Shown: in pieces, positions 52,939-61,510 of the stretch
Numbering within the stretch: position 1 is the first letter of the stretch
How the letters are laid out: each line of letters begins with the position of its first letter
Assembly (NCBI RefSeq): GCF_001458335.1
Contig: NZ_CYTO01000009.1
Coordinates: 506,385-570,384, forward strand
DNA: 64,000 bases
Direction: 5' to 3'
Source of the DNA: Cognatishimia activa
GTDB lineage: Bacteria > Pseudomonadota > Alphaproteobacteria > Rhodobacterales > Rhodobacteraceae
Notes under the pieces: model-generated
The model's database searches: none
What the model saw: the letters and a program-made list of their open reading frames with translations, nothing else
What the model was told of the DNA's origin: nothing
Program-made: the position numbers and the translations under genes

Positions 52939-53148
52939 ATGCGAATTCTCAAAATCACGGCGATCACATGCATCGCATTCGGCGGGCTGGCGGCCTGTGG
53001 TGACACAACGCTTGAACAAGGCTTGCTTGGCGCTGGCGCGGGTGCGGGTGCAGCCGTTGTTACAGGCGGCAACACCACAGCGGGTGCAGCCATTGGCGCA
53101 GCCGCAAATGTGGCCTACTGCAAAACCTATCCAGACCGCTGTAACTAA
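52939..53148 (+). CDS. Small lipoprotein with glycine-zipper segment
   Basis: This 69-residue lipoprotein has lipobox LAAC at residue 20 of the signal peptide. A Gly/Ala-rich segment follows (LLGAGAGAGAAVVTGG, then TAGAAIGAAANVAYC) of the glycine-zipper kind that inserts into or lies along membranes. It ends CKTYPDRCN. The ATG follows GGGGCAATAGCAG. It precedes pccA by 149 bp with a terminator in between, so it is a separate transcript. Confidence 0.8.
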   Translation: MRILKITAITCIAFGGLAACGDTTLEQGLLGAGAGAGAAVVTGGNTTAGAAIGAAANVAYCKTYPDRCN

Positions 53149-53200
53149 CCCAACAACTGCGTCTCCGGTTTACGCCGGAGCGCAACCGATGGATTCAACC

Positions 53201-53234
53201 ACCAAGGCCCGCCGCGGCTTTGGTGGTTTTTTAA
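53201..53234 (+). terminator. Rho-independent terminator before pccA
   Basis: CCACCAA (53201-53207) pairs with TTGGTGG (53222-53228), enclosing a GC-rich loop and followed by TTTTTT. A second small hairpin CTCCGG/CCGGAG lies just upstream at 53165-53182. It separates the lipoprotein transcript from pccA. Confidence 0.82.
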
Positions 53235-53297
53235 TGCCAAAGTTTACGACTGGGCCTTCGCACTTAATCGCGGGCCCCGAAACAGAAGGGACATCCG

Positions 53298-55343
53298 ATG
53301 TTCAATAAGATCCTGATCGCCAACCGTGGTGAGATCGCCTGCCGTGTCATGAAAACGGCCAAGAAAATGGGGATTTCCACCGTCGCCATCTATTCCGAGG
53401 CAGACCAAAACGCGTTGCATGTGAAGATGGCCGATGAAGCCGTGCATATCGGCCCGCCACCGGCGAACCAATCTTACATTGTCATCGACAAAGTGATGGC
53501 TGCCATCAAAGAGACCGGCGCGCAAGCGGTGCACCCGGGCTATGGCTTCCTGTCTGAAAACGCGAAATTCGCTGAAGCGCTCGAAGCAGAAGGCGTTGCC
53601 TTTGTCGGCCCACCAAAGGGTGCGATTGAGGCGATGGGCGACAAGATCACCTCTAAGAAAATCGCTCAAGAAGCCGGCGTTTCCACAGTGCCGGGCTACA
53701 TGGGGCTGATCGAGGACGCGGAAGAAGCGGTTAAGATTTCCAATGAAGTTGGCTACCCTGTGATGATCAAAGCCTCTGCCGGCGGCGGCGGTAAGGGCAT
53801 GCGGATTGCCTGGAATGACGATGAGGCGCGTGAAGGCTTCCAGTCTTCTAAAAACGAAGCGGCGAATTCCTTCGGCGATGACCGGATCTTCATTGAGAAA
53901 TTCGTGACCCAACCGCGCCATATCGAAATTCAAGTTCTGTGCGACCAACATGGCAACGGCATCTATCTGGGCGAGCGGGAATGTTCTATCCAGCGCCGGA
54001 ACCAAAAAGTTGTGGAAGAAGCGCCATCCCCGTTCTTGGATGAGGCAACCCGCAAAGCCATGGGCGAACAGTCCGTCGCGCTGGCCAAGGCCGTGGGCTA
54101 CGCTTCTGCAGGTACCGTGGAATTCATCGTCGATGGCGACAAGAATTTCTACTTCCTGGAAATGAACACCCGTCTGCAGGTGGAACACCCTGTGACCGAG
54201 TTGATCACCGGTGTCGACCTTGTGGAACAGATGATCCGCGTCGCCAATGGCGAACCGCTTTCCATCAAACAAGAAGACGTGAAACTGACCGGCTGGGCGA
54301 TTGAAAACCGTCTTTACGCCGAAGACCCATATCGCAACTTCCTGCCATCCATTGGCCGTCTGACCCGCTACCGTCCACCGGTTGAAGTGGCCGCTGGACC
54401 AATGGCGGAAAACGGCACATGGCATGGTGATGCTGCCGTCGGTGAAACCGCGGTGCGCAACGATACCGGCGTTTTCGAAGGCGGCGAGATCAGCATGTAC
54501 TACGACCCGATGATCGCAAAGCTTTGTACTTGGGGTCCGGATCGCGGCACAGCGATTGAGGCCATGCGGAACGCTCTGGATGGTTTCGAGGTTGAAGGGA
54601 TCGGTCACAACCTTCCATTCGTGGCAGCGGTGATGGACCATGAGAAATTCATCTCTGGAAATATGACCACCGCCTTTATCGAAGAAGAATATCCTGATGG
54701 GTTCGAAGGTGTTGAACTCGGTGAAACCGAATTGCGCCGGATCGCAGCGGCGACCGCCGCGATGCACCGCGTTGCGGAAATCCGTCGCACACGCGTGTCG
54801 GGCCGTATGGACAACCATGAACGCCGGGTTGGTGAAGATTGGGTTGTGACCCTGCAAGGCACTGAGTTTGCAGTGAAAGTGGATGCTGACCAAGAGGGTT
54901 CAACGGTTTCCTTCGATGGTGGCGAAAGCGTACGTGTGGCATCGAGTTGGACACCTGGTGACCAGCTGGCAAACGTCGACGTGGATGGTGCGCCTTTGGT
55001 TCTGAAGGTCGGTAAGATCTCCGGCGGTTTCCGCATTCGCAACCGCGGCGCGGATCTGAAAGTGCATGTGCGTTCACCACGTCAGGCGGAACTAGCGAAA
55101 CTGATGCCAGAGAAACTGCCGCCAGACACGTCCAAGATGCTGCTGTGCCCAATGCCGGGTCTGATCGTGAAGGTCGACGTAGAAGTGGGTGACGAAGTGC
55201 AAGAAGGTCAGGCACTTTGCACTGTTGAAGCCATGAAGATGGAAAACATTCTACGCGCAGAGAAGACCGCTGTGGTTTCAAAAATCAACGCAGGTGCTGG
55301 CGACAGTTTGGCCGTTGATGATGTGATCATGGAGTTTGAATAA
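53298..55343 (+). CDS. pccA: Propionyl-CoA carboxylase alpha (biotin) subunit
   Basis: PccA is the biotin carboxylase plus biotin-carrier half of propionyl-CoA carboxylase. The 681 residues hold the N-terminal domain NKILIANRGEIACRVMKTAK, the ATP-grasp loop KASAGGGGKGMRI and catalytic EHPVTELITGVDLV. The BT linker domain comes next. The biotinyl domain at the end has Lys647 in VEAMKMENI. It joins with PccB from 48512. No PccR-type site is seen in its own upstream region. The gene is separated from pccB by small genes and a terminator. Confidence 0.97.
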   Translation: MFNKILIANRGEIACRVMKTAKKMGISTVAIYSEADQNALHVKMADEAVHIGPPPANQSYIVIDKVMAAIKETGAQAVHPGYGFLSENAKFAEALEAEGVAFVGPPKGAIEAMGDKITSKKIAQEAGVSTVPGYMGLIEDAEEAVKISNEVGYPVMIKASAGGGGKGMRIAWNDDEAREGFQSSKNEAANSFGDDRIFIEKFVTQPRHIEIQVLCDQHGNGIYLGERECSIQRRNQKVVEEAPSPFLDEATRKAMGEQSVALAKAVGYASAGTVEFIVDGDKNFYFLEMNTRLQVEHPVTELITGVDLVEQMIRVANGEPLSIKQEDVKLTGWAIENRLYAEDPYRNFLPSIGRLTRYRPPVEVAAGPMAENGTWHGDAAVGETAVRNDTGVFEGGEISMYYDPMIAKLCTWGPDRGTAIEAMRNALDGFEVEGIGHNLPFVAAVMDHEKFISGNMTTAFIEEEYPDGFEGVELGETELRRIAAATAAMHRVAEIRRTRVSGRMDNHERRVGEDWVVTLQGTEFAVKVDADQEGSTVSFDGGESVRVASSWTPGDQLANVDVDGAPLVLKVGKISGGFRIRNRGADLKVHVRSPRQAELAKLMPEKLPPDTSKMLLCPMPGLIVKVDVEVGDEVQEGQALCTVEAMKMENILRAEKTAVVSKINAGAGDSLAVDDVIMEFE

Positions 55344-55353
55344 GCACATGTTT

Positions 55354-55411
55354 AATGCGCGTATCATAACAGCAAGGGCCGCCCAGCGGCCGAAAGCTGT
55401 GCGCGCGCATT
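55354..55411. terminator. Long imperfect hairpin between pccA and DUF4174 gene
   Basis: Three nested stems pair across one centre: AATGCGCG/CGCGCATT, ACAGC/GCTGT and GGCCGC/GCGGCC around a CCA loop. The structure lies between two convergent stop codons, overlapping the last codons of the DUF4174 gene. It is a candidate bidirectional transcription end. Confidence 0.55.
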
Positions 55412-55892
55412 ATTGCGTGAGTCTGCGGTCGCGGATTTCTTGCTGGCGCGTTGGCAGCTTGTCGATGGAGCGTGAAATTTCGCGTACATCCCAAGGCAAG
55501 GGCTTGCGGAGATACACTGTTCCGTCTTTGCCAACCAGAACCAGCATGAAGCCACGCGGACGGTATTTGGTGCGCAGCTCGGTTTTGAGCGCCGGGTTCG
55601 CATCCGTCAGCACAATGACATCCCGTTCGGCAAGCTCTTCTGGCAAAGCTTCCAGCAGCTCCATCTGTTGGACAAAACGCGGGTCTGCGGGGCTGTCTGC
55701 AAAGACAATGACCAGCCGGTTGACCCATTGGAATTCGGAAATATCTACGCCATCCGCATCAAAAAAGATGCTGGGCGCTTCGGGTTCTACCTCGGTTTCC
55801 ACTGTCGTTTCTTGTGCCATCGTTGGCCCAACAAACGGAACAATAAACAGTGGTAAAACAAGAGCTAAGCAGAATCGTTTTAAGTGCGTCAT
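55410..55892 (-). CDS. DUF4174 exported protein
   Basis: This 160-residue protein has a signal peptide (residues 1-27, ending TMAQ) and a thioredoxin-like DUF4174 domain. The domain includes FQWVNRLVIVFADSPADPRF, ERDVIVLTDANP and GFMLVLVGKDGTVYLRKPLP, with WDVREISRSIDKLPTRQQEI at the end. No CxxC redox motif is present, so it is probably not an oxidoreductase. The start at 55892 gives a clean signal peptide. It is encoded on the strand opposite pccA and the mutase, between them. Confidence 0.85.
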   Translation of the reverse strand: MTHLKRFCLALVLPLFIVPFVGPTMAQETTVETEVEPEAPSIFFDADGVDISEFQWVNRLVIVFADSPADPRFVQQMELLEALPEELAERDVIVLTDANPALKTELRTKYRPRGFMLVLVGKDGTVYLRKPLPWDVREISRSIDKLPTRQQEIRDRRLTQ

Positions 55893-56033
55893 GCCCTTCA
55901 ATATAGGCCAAGACCGCGCGAATGCGATGGGCGGGGCTTTAAACTTATCAAATAATTTCGCGAGCGAGCCTTTGGCTTTGCGCGCATTCACTGACGGGGC
56001 CACTTTGCGCCCTGAAGGCATGAGGACGACACA

Positions 56034-58160
56034 ATGACCACAAAGAACGATTGGGAAAAGCTCGCCGAGAAAGAGCTGCGCGGCCGTCCGCTGGAAGATC
56101 TGCAATGGGACACGCTGGAAGGTATCGACGTGAAACCGCTTTATACGGCGGAAGACACGGCAGATCTTGACCATATGGGCACGATGCCGGGCTTTGGTCC
56201 GTTTACGCGGGGCGTGAAGGCGACCATGTATGCGGGCCGTCCTTGGACAATCCGCCAGTATGCGGGTTTCTCCACAGCAGAAGAATCCAACGCATTTTAT
56301 CGTCGTAACCTTGCTGCTGGTCAGCAGGGTGTGTCTGTTGCCTTCGACTTGGCGACACACCGGGGCTATGACTCTGATCACCCGCGTGTGGTCGGTGACG
56401 TCGGTAAAGCGGGTGTTGCGATTGACTCGGTTGAGGATATGAAAATCCTCTTTGACGGCATCCCACTCGATAAAGTGTCCGTGTCCATGACAATGAACGG
56501 TGCGGTGATCCCGATCCTTGCGAACTTCATCGTTGCGGGTGAGGAGCAGGGCCACGACAAGTCACTGCTCGCAGGAACCATTCAGAACGACATTCTGAAA
56601 GAGTTCATGGTGCGGAATACCTATATTTACCCGCCTGAGCCTTCCATGAAGATCATTTCGGACATTATTGAGTACACCTCCAATGAGATGCCGAAATTCA
56701 ACTCAATTTCGATCTCCGGCTATCACATGCAGGAAGCGGGCGCGAACCTGGTTCAAGAGCTGGCTTACACGCTGGCAGATGGTCGTGAATATGTGCGTGC
56801 TGCGATCAATGCGGGCATGGATGTGGATAAATTCGCGGGCCGTCTGTCCTTCTTCTTTGCCATTGGCATGAACTTCTTCATGGAAGCCGCCAAACTGCGC
56901 GCAGCACGGACGCTGTGGCACCGGGTGATGACAGAGTTTGATGCGAAGTCCGAGCGTTCCAAAATGCTACGGACCCACTGCCAGACCTCTGGTGTGTCGC
57001 TGCAGGAACAAGACCCTTACAACAACGTGATCCGCACCGCTTACGAGGCGATGTCCGCGGCATTGGGTGGCACGCAGTCCTTGCACACCAATGCTTTGGA
57101 CGAGGCGATTGCGCTGCCAACGGACTTCTCTGCCCGCATCGCTCGGAACACGCAGATCATCCTGCAAGAGGAAACCGGTGTGACCAATGTGGTCGACCCA
57201 TTGGCGGGCTCTTACTACGTGGAAAGCCTGACCGATGAGCTGATCAACAAAGCCTGGGCCTTGATGGAAGAGGTCGAGGAAATGGGCGGCATGACCAAAG
57301 CCGTGGCCTCTGGCATGCCAAAACTGCGCATTGAAGAGACCGCTGCGCGTCGTCAGGCCATGATTGACCGGGGTGAAGAAGTCATTGTGGGTGTGAACAA
57401 ATATAAGCTCGCCCAAGAAGACGACATCGAGATTCTGGACGTCGACAATATGGCTGTACGTGACAGCCAGATTGCCCGCCTAGAACAGATCCGCGCCACA
57501 CGGGACAACGATGCGTGCCAAGCGGCACTTGCTGAATTGACCCGTCGCGCGAAAGAAGGCGGCAACTTGCTTGAAGCCGCCGTGGAAGCCGCACGTCAGC
57601 GTGCCTCAGTCGGAGAGATCAGCATGGCAATGGAAGATGAATTCGGCCGCCACCGTGCGGAAGTGAAGACATTGGCTGGCGTTTATGGCGCGGCTTATGA
57701 AGGCGACGAAGATTTTGCTCGGATCCAGAAATCCATTGAGGATTTCGCAGAAGAAGAGGGCCGTCGCCCACGTCTTCTGGTGGTGAAGATGGGCCAAGAC
57801 GGTCACGACCGTGGCGCGAAAGTGATTGCGACGGCCTTTGCGGATATCGGTTTTGACGTCGATGTTGGTCCGCTGTTCCAGACACCTGACGAAGCCGCGC
57901 AAGACGCAATTGACAACGATGTGCACGTGGTTGGCATTTCCTCTCAGGCAGCGGGGCACAAGACATTGGCGCCTCAACTGATCGCGGCTCTGAAAGAGAA
58001 CGAAGCGGAAGATATCATTGTGATTTGCGGCGGGGTTATTCCGCAGCAAGACTATGATTTCCTGAAGAAAGCAGGCGTGAAGGCGATCTTTGGTCCGGGC
58101 ACCAATATCCCGGAAGCGGCGCAGGACATTCTGCAGCTGATCCGCGAAGCGCGCAGCTAA
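56034..58160 (+). CDS. scpA: Methylmalonyl-CoA mutase, single-chain
   Basis: This adenosylcobalamin enzyme converts (R)-methylmalonyl-CoA to succinyl-CoA, the last step of propionate assimilation. The 708 residues comprise a TIM-barrel substrate domain ([54 protein letters not shown]) and a C-terminal B12 domain. [16 protein letters not shown], at about residue 587, holds the cobalt-ligating His. Both parts are in one chain, as in the homodimeric bacterial form. The epimerase and MeaB chaperone genes are not in the window. Confidence 0.97.
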   Translation: MTTKNDWEKLAEKELRGRPLEDLQWDTLEGIDVKPLYTAEDTADLDHMGTMPGFGPFTRGVKATMYAGRPWTIRQYAGFSTAEESNAFYRRNLAAGQQGVSVAFDLATHRGYDSDHPRVVGDVGKAGVAIDSVEDMKILFDGIPLDKVSVSMTMNGAVIPILANFIVAGEEQGHDKSLLAGTIQNDILKEFMVRNTYIYPPEPSMKIISDIIEYTSNEMPKFNSISISGYHMQEAGANLVQELAYTLADGREYVRAAINAGMDVDKFAGRLSFFFAIGMNFFMEAAKLRAARTLWHRVMTEFDAKSERSKMLRTHCQTSGVSLQEQDPYNNVIRTAYEAMSAALGGTQSLHTNALDEAIALPTDFSARIARNTQIILQEETGVTNVVDPLAGSYYVESLTDELINKAWALMEEVEEMGGMTKAVASGMPKLRIEETAARRQAMIDRGEEVIVGVNKYKLAQEDDIEILDVDNMAVRDSQIARLEQIRATRDNDACQAALAELTRRAKEGGNLLEAAVEAARQRASVGEISMAMEDEFGRHRAEVKTLAGVYGAAYEGDEDFARIQKSIEDFAEEEGRRPRLLVVKMGQDGHDRGAKVIATAFADIGFDVDVGPLFQTPDEAAQDAIDNDVHVVGISSQAAGHKTLAPQLIAALKENEAEDIIVICGGVIPQQDYDFLKKAGVKAIFGPGTNIPEAAQDILQLIREARS

Positions 58161-58170
58161 GCGATATTGC

Positions 58171-58214
58171 GGGGGGCTTTGCCCCCCGTTTTGAGTATTT
58201 GGGCAAAGAAGAAG
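58171..58214. repeat. Dispersed repeat with GC hairpin (copy E)
   Basis: GGGGGGC-TTT-GCCCCCC (58171-58187) is followed by an inverted, diverged copy of the 23-bp element (58192-58214). It starts 10 bp after the mutase stop and probably ends that transcript. Confidence 0.7.
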
Positions 58215-58307
58215 CGAGAGTGTTTGTTCTTTGCAGGTTCAGTCTTTCCAAACCTCTGGCATTTGTTAGTCTCTGCTTTCGGTCGATGGGCCAAGACGGA
58301 GGCAGAG

Positions 58308-58910
58308 ATGCAACTTGACCATATTGTTGTCGCGGGGGCGCGACTGGATGATGCTGTGGCGCATATTGAAGCGGCGCTTGGTGTGTCGATGCAGACCGGC
58401 GGTCATCATGTCCGCTATGGAACCCATAATGCTTTGATGGGGCTCGCGGATGGTATCTATTTGGAAGCCATTGCGATTGACCCAGATGCCACGCCTCAGA
58501 GCCTGCCGCGCTGGTTTGGTCTGGATGCGTTTAGCGGAGCGCCGCGCCTGATCAGCTGGGCGGCACGTGTTCCTGATCTACCTGCTGCGATCAGTCAATA
58601 TACCGTCGCTGGCGATAGCATTGATATGCAGCGGGGTGATCTGCGCTGGCGCATGGCGGTCCGGGCTGATGGGCAGTTGCCTTTGGCCGCGGCATTTCCA
58701 TCCTTGCTGCAGTGGCAAGTCAGCCCGATTCCACCAGAGACGCTTCCAGCGTCCGGGTGTGCACTGCGGCGTTTGAAAGTGCACACACCGATAGAGTTGT
58801 CGTCTATCCCTGAAGTGTCAGCCAAGGCGTCCATTCAAGTTTTGTCTGCACCAGCGCTGAAACTTGAAGCGGTATTTGACACGCCTCATGGCGAGAGGGT
58901 TCTCACGTGA
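58308..58910 (+). CDS. VOC-superfamily (glyoxalase-like) protein
   Basis: This 200-residue protein begins MQLDHIVVAGARLDDAVAHI and continues VSMQTGGHHVRYGTHNALMG and YLEAIAIDPDA, a Glyoxalase_3-type VOC pattern. It is longer than methylmalonyl-CoA epimerase and lacks its start, so despite lying next to the mutase it is not that enzyme. The ATG at 58308 follows GGAGGCAGAG. The stop overlaps the next gene start (GTGA), so the two are translationally coupled. The substrate is unknown. Confidence 0.8.
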   Translation: MQLDHIVVAGARLDDAVAHIEAALGVSMQTGGHHVRYGTHNALMGLADGIYLEAIAIDPDATPQSLPRWFGLDAFSGAPRLISWAARVPDLPAAISQYTVAGDSIDMQRGDLRWRMAVRADGQLPLAAAFPSLLQWQVSPIPPETLPASGCALRRLKVHTPIELSSIPEVSAKASIQVLSAPALKLEAVFDTPHGERVLT

Positions 58911-59386
58911 TCGTCCGCGCGGCCACCCTATCTGACGCTCCAAGTGTTGCTGATATCTGGAACGCTGAGATCCGCAATGGAGTAACCACGTTTAACTCTC
59001 GTGAGAAAACAGTCACTGAATTAGAGGCGCAGATCAGTGAACGCGGCGCAGGCTTTCAGGTTGCTGAAAACAAAGGCTTGGTCGTCGGCTTTGCCACTTA
59101 CTTCCCATTTCGCGGTGGGATTGGCTATGCCCACAGCAAAGAGCACACGATCTACCTGTCCCCCAAAGCGCAAGGGTTAGGGGCAGGGCGCGCGCTGATG
59201 GATGCCATATTGAGTGTCGCCAAAGAGAACGGCGTGCATTCCATGATGGCTGGAATTTCATCTGAGAACGAAGCCGGCGTGCGGTTTCATGCCGCTTTAG
59301 GTTTCAAACATGTGGCTCGCATACCGGAAGTTGGCTACAAGTTTAACCGTTGGATGGATTTGATTTTGATGCAGAAATTTCTTTGA
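58907..59386 (+). CDS. GNAT N-acetyltransferase, phosphinothricin/methionine-sulfoximine type
   Basis: This 159-residue acetyltransferase has VRAATLSDAPSVADIWNAEI near the start, FRGGIGYAHSKEHTIYLSP and the acetyl-CoA loop QGLGAGRALMDAIL. GFKHVARIPEVGYKFNRWMD closes it. These features match the PAT/YncA group, which acetylates methionine sulfoximine-like toxic analogues. The GTG start overlaps the VOC stop. The actual substrate cannot be told. Confidence 0.87.
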   Translation: MIVRAATLSDAPSVADIWNAEIRNGVTTFNSREKTVTELEAQISERGAGFQVAENKGLVVGFATYFPFRGGIGYAHSKEHTIYLSPKAQGLGAGRALMDAILSVAKENGVHSMMAGISSENEAGVRFHAALGFKHVARIPEVGYKFNRWMDLILMQKFL

Positions 59387-59438
59387 CGCCGTACTGGCTG
59401 GCGATGAATTTCTGAGCGAGAGTACTTAGGTTGGCCCC

Positions 59439-60119
59439 ATGAGCATTTGGACCCAAATTACTGAGGCGATTTCTGCCCTCGCCAATGGCGAAAGCCTGAG
59501 CGAGGTGTTCGAGCGCCTGCGCACGCCACCGGAACGCTCTGTGGCCTTCACCATCGCGGTGATTGCTCTGGGCGCGAAGATGGCCAAAGCCGATGGGCTC
59601 GTGACGCGTGACGAGGTGACAGCCTTTCGCGAGGTGTTCCATATTGCGCCGCAGGATGAGGCTGGGGCTGCCCGGGTGTTTAATCTCGCCCGTCAGGATG
59701 CGGCTGGCTTTGAAGAATACGCTCAACGCATTCGTGGGCTTTTTTCCGAGGATCACGCTTGCTTCTGTGATCTTATGGAGGGGCTTTTTCACATCGCTAT
59801 GGCCGATGGGGAGTTTCATCCGAATGAGGATGTTTTCCTAGACCGTGTGGCCGAGATTTTTGAAATGGATCCGGCCAAATACCAAGCGATCAAGACGCGT
59901 TTTGTGCCGGATGCGGAGCCAGATCCATTTACGGTACTTGGTATTGACCCAAGCGCCTCTGAAGAGGAGGCGCGCAAGGCTTGGCGGCAATTGGTACGCG
60001 AGACGCATCCTGATGCCATGATCGCGCGGGGGCTGCCAGAAGAAGCCATTAAGATCGCAGAAAAGAAGATGATCGACGTCAATCGCGCTTGGGAAACCAT
60101 CAGCGGCAAGGCTGCATGA
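59439..60119 (+). CDS. TerB-domain plus J-domain protein (soluble DjlA-like)
   Basis: This 226-residue protein has an N-terminal TerB-type helical domain (about residues 35-150, with AKMAKADGLVTRDEVTAFRE and HIAMADGEFHPNEDVFLDRV, two acidic metal-binding-like repeats). A C-terminal J domain (about 165-226) follows with the HPD tripeptide in RETHPDAM. DjlA proteins have the same order plus a membrane helix, which is missing here, so this is a cytosolic Hsp70 co-chaperone. It overlaps the nuclease-fold gene (TGATG). TerB also belongs to the tellurite-type stress families. Confidence 0.88.
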   Translation: MSIWTQITEAISALANGESLSEVFERLRTPPERSVAFTIAVIALGAKMAKADGLVTRDEVTAFREVFHIAPQDEAGAARVFNLARQDAAGFEEYAQRIRGLFSEDHACFCDLMEGLFHIAMADGEFHPNEDVFLDRVAEIFEMDPAKYQAIKTRFVPDAEPDPFTVLGIDPSASEEEARKAWRQLVRETHPDAMIARGLPEEAIKIAEKKMIDVNRAWETISGKAA

Positions 60120-61123
60120 TGCGCATCGCCACGTATAATGTGGAATGGTTTACGAACCTCTTTGATGAAGAAAATCAATTGGTTCTGGATGACAGTTGGT
60201 CCGCGCGCCATGACGTGACAAAGCGCCAACAGGTCGAGGCGCTGGGGATTGTGTTCACGGCCTTAGACGCGGATGCGATTTTGGTGGTGGAAGCGCCGGA
60301 CCAGAACAGCAAACGCGCGACGGTCCCTGCGCTTGAGAATTTTGCGAAAGGCTTTGGTTTGCGTGCAAGAGAGGCTGTGATCGGCTTCTCAAACGACACA
60401 CAGCAAGAATTGGCCTTGCTTTATGACCCAGACGTCCTGACCGCGCGACATGATGCAGTCAGCAGCTTGGACGCCCCGCGATTTGACCAGCAGTTTCAGA
60501 TTGACCTCGACGTAGATGAACGCGCGGATGCGGTGGTTTTTTCAAAACCGCCGCTTGAACTTGCCTTAACCACAAAGGCGGGGCGTGACCTTCGCTTTAT
60601 TGGTGCACATCTGAAGTCCAAGGCCCCCCATGGCGCTCGCAACCGCGATGACGTCATGCGTATTTCCATCGCCAACCGTCGCAAACAATTGGCTCAGGCC
60701 ATTTGGCTGCGTCGACGGGTTGTACAGCATCTGAAAAATGGGGAATCTCTGATCCTTGCAGGCGACCTCAATGATGGTCCGGGGCTGGATGAATATGAGG
60801 ATCTGTTTGGGCGTTCATCGGTCGAGATTATCCTGGGAGAGCAGGGCGAGGATTGCCTGCACGACCCCCATGCACGGGCCGCTTTAGGCCGGAGACTGGG
60901 AGCGCAGCCAACGACATCTCGGTTCTTTATTGAAAAAGAAAACAGATACTTACAGGCACTTTTGGACTACATCATGGTGTCTGCTGATCTTAGGGCTTTC
61001 GGGCCGAAATGGCGTATCTGGCACCCATTTGAAGACCACGCATGTTACCGCCTACCAGAGCTGCGAGAGGCGCTTTTGACCGCTTCGGACCATTTTCCTG
61101 TTACAATGGATATCGATATTTGA
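60119..61123 (+). CDS. Endonuclease/exonuclease/phosphatase-fold protein
   Basis: This protein of about 334 residues has EEP-superfamily motifs. RIATYNVEWF carries the metal-binding Asn, DADAILVVEAPD the Glu, FIGAHLKSKAP the His, LILAGDLNDGP the Asp-Asn pair, and the end TASDHFPVTMDI the SDH catalytic His. It may cleave nucleic acid or a phosphodiester. There is no signal peptide. Its start overlaps the TerB-J gene stop; an ATG one codon earlier is equally possible. The two genes form a coupled pair. Confidence 0.87.
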   Translation: MRIATYNVEWFTNLFDEENQLVLDDSWSARHDVTKRQQVEALGIVFTALDADAILVVEAPDQNSKRATVPALENFAKGFGLRAREAVIGFSNDTQQELALLYDPDVLTARHDAVSSLDAPRFDQQFQIDLDVDERADAVVFSKPPLELALTTKAGRDLRFIGAHLKSKAPHGARNRDDVMRISIANRRKQLAQAIWLRRRVVQHLKNGESLILAGDLNDGPGLDEYEDLFGRSSVEIILGEQGEDCLHDPHARAALGRRLGAQPTTSRFFIEKENRYLQALLDYIMVSADLRAFGPKWRIWHPFEDHACYRLPELREALLTASDHFPVTMDIDI

Positions 61124-61153
61124 ATTGAAACTGGCCTTTGAAGGACCCAGATC

Positions 61154-61510
61154 ATGTCCATGAAGAGATTTATTTTTTGCCTGTCCCTCAGTCTTGCAAC
61201 CCCGGCCATTGCTGCTGAGGAAGAAGACGGAAAGTCCCTGATGCAGCAGGGTGCCGAGCTTTTCTTTAAGGGGCTGACGGAGCAGATGGAGCCAGCGATT
61301 GAAGACCTCAAAACGCTGACCGAGGATATGGGCCCAGAGCTTCTTGAATTCTTCTCTAGCATGGGGCCAGCACTTGGCGAACTGTTGGAAGAGGTGGAAG
61401 ACTGGAGCGTTTATGAGCGCCCGGAAATGCTCCCCAATGGCGATATCATTATTCGGAGAAAGCCTGATACCGAGGCCGAGGCGGATGATGAGGGTGTCGT
61501 CGACCTTTAA
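61154..61510 (+). CDS. Exported acidic hypothetical protein, 118 residues
   Basis: The protein has a signal peptide (about residues 1-20, ending TPAIAAE) and a helical acidic body (ELFFKGLTEQMEPAIEDLKT, ELLEFFSSMGPALGELLEEV), followed by RPEMLPNGDIIIRRK and an acidic tail. I do not recognise a function. It lies 30 bp after the nuclease-fold gene, probably in the same operon. Its stop codon overlaps that of the convergent exopolyphosphatase gene by four bases. Confidence 0.78.
   Translation: MSMKRFIFCLSLSLATPAIAAEEEDGKSLMQQGAELFFKGLTEQMEPAIEDLKTLTEDMGPELLEFFSSMGPALGELLEEVEDWSVYERPEMLPNGDIIIRRKPDTEAEADDEGVVDL

Noticed and set aside
52526-53308. 260-codon plus-strand frame through the hairpin region
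   Set aside because: It runs over two hairpins, out of frame through the lipoprotein gene at 52939 and into the pccA start, with no ribosome-binding site or motif.
53244-54893. Long open frame antisense to pccA (about 550 codons)
   Set aside because: It mirrors the codon bias of the well-supported pccA frame, has no family motifs and is rich in His/Arg/Phe as expected for an antisense shadow.
55410-56555. Extension of the DUF4174 gene upstream to 56555
   Set aside because: The extra 220 residues overlap the mutase gene antisense and show no domain. The start at 55892 gives a proper signal peptide.
58308-58910. VOC gene beside the mutase as methylmalonyl-CoA epimerase
   Set aside because: It is 200 residues, not about 135, and its motifs fit a Glyoxalase_3-type protein. 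The epimerase is probably elsewhere.
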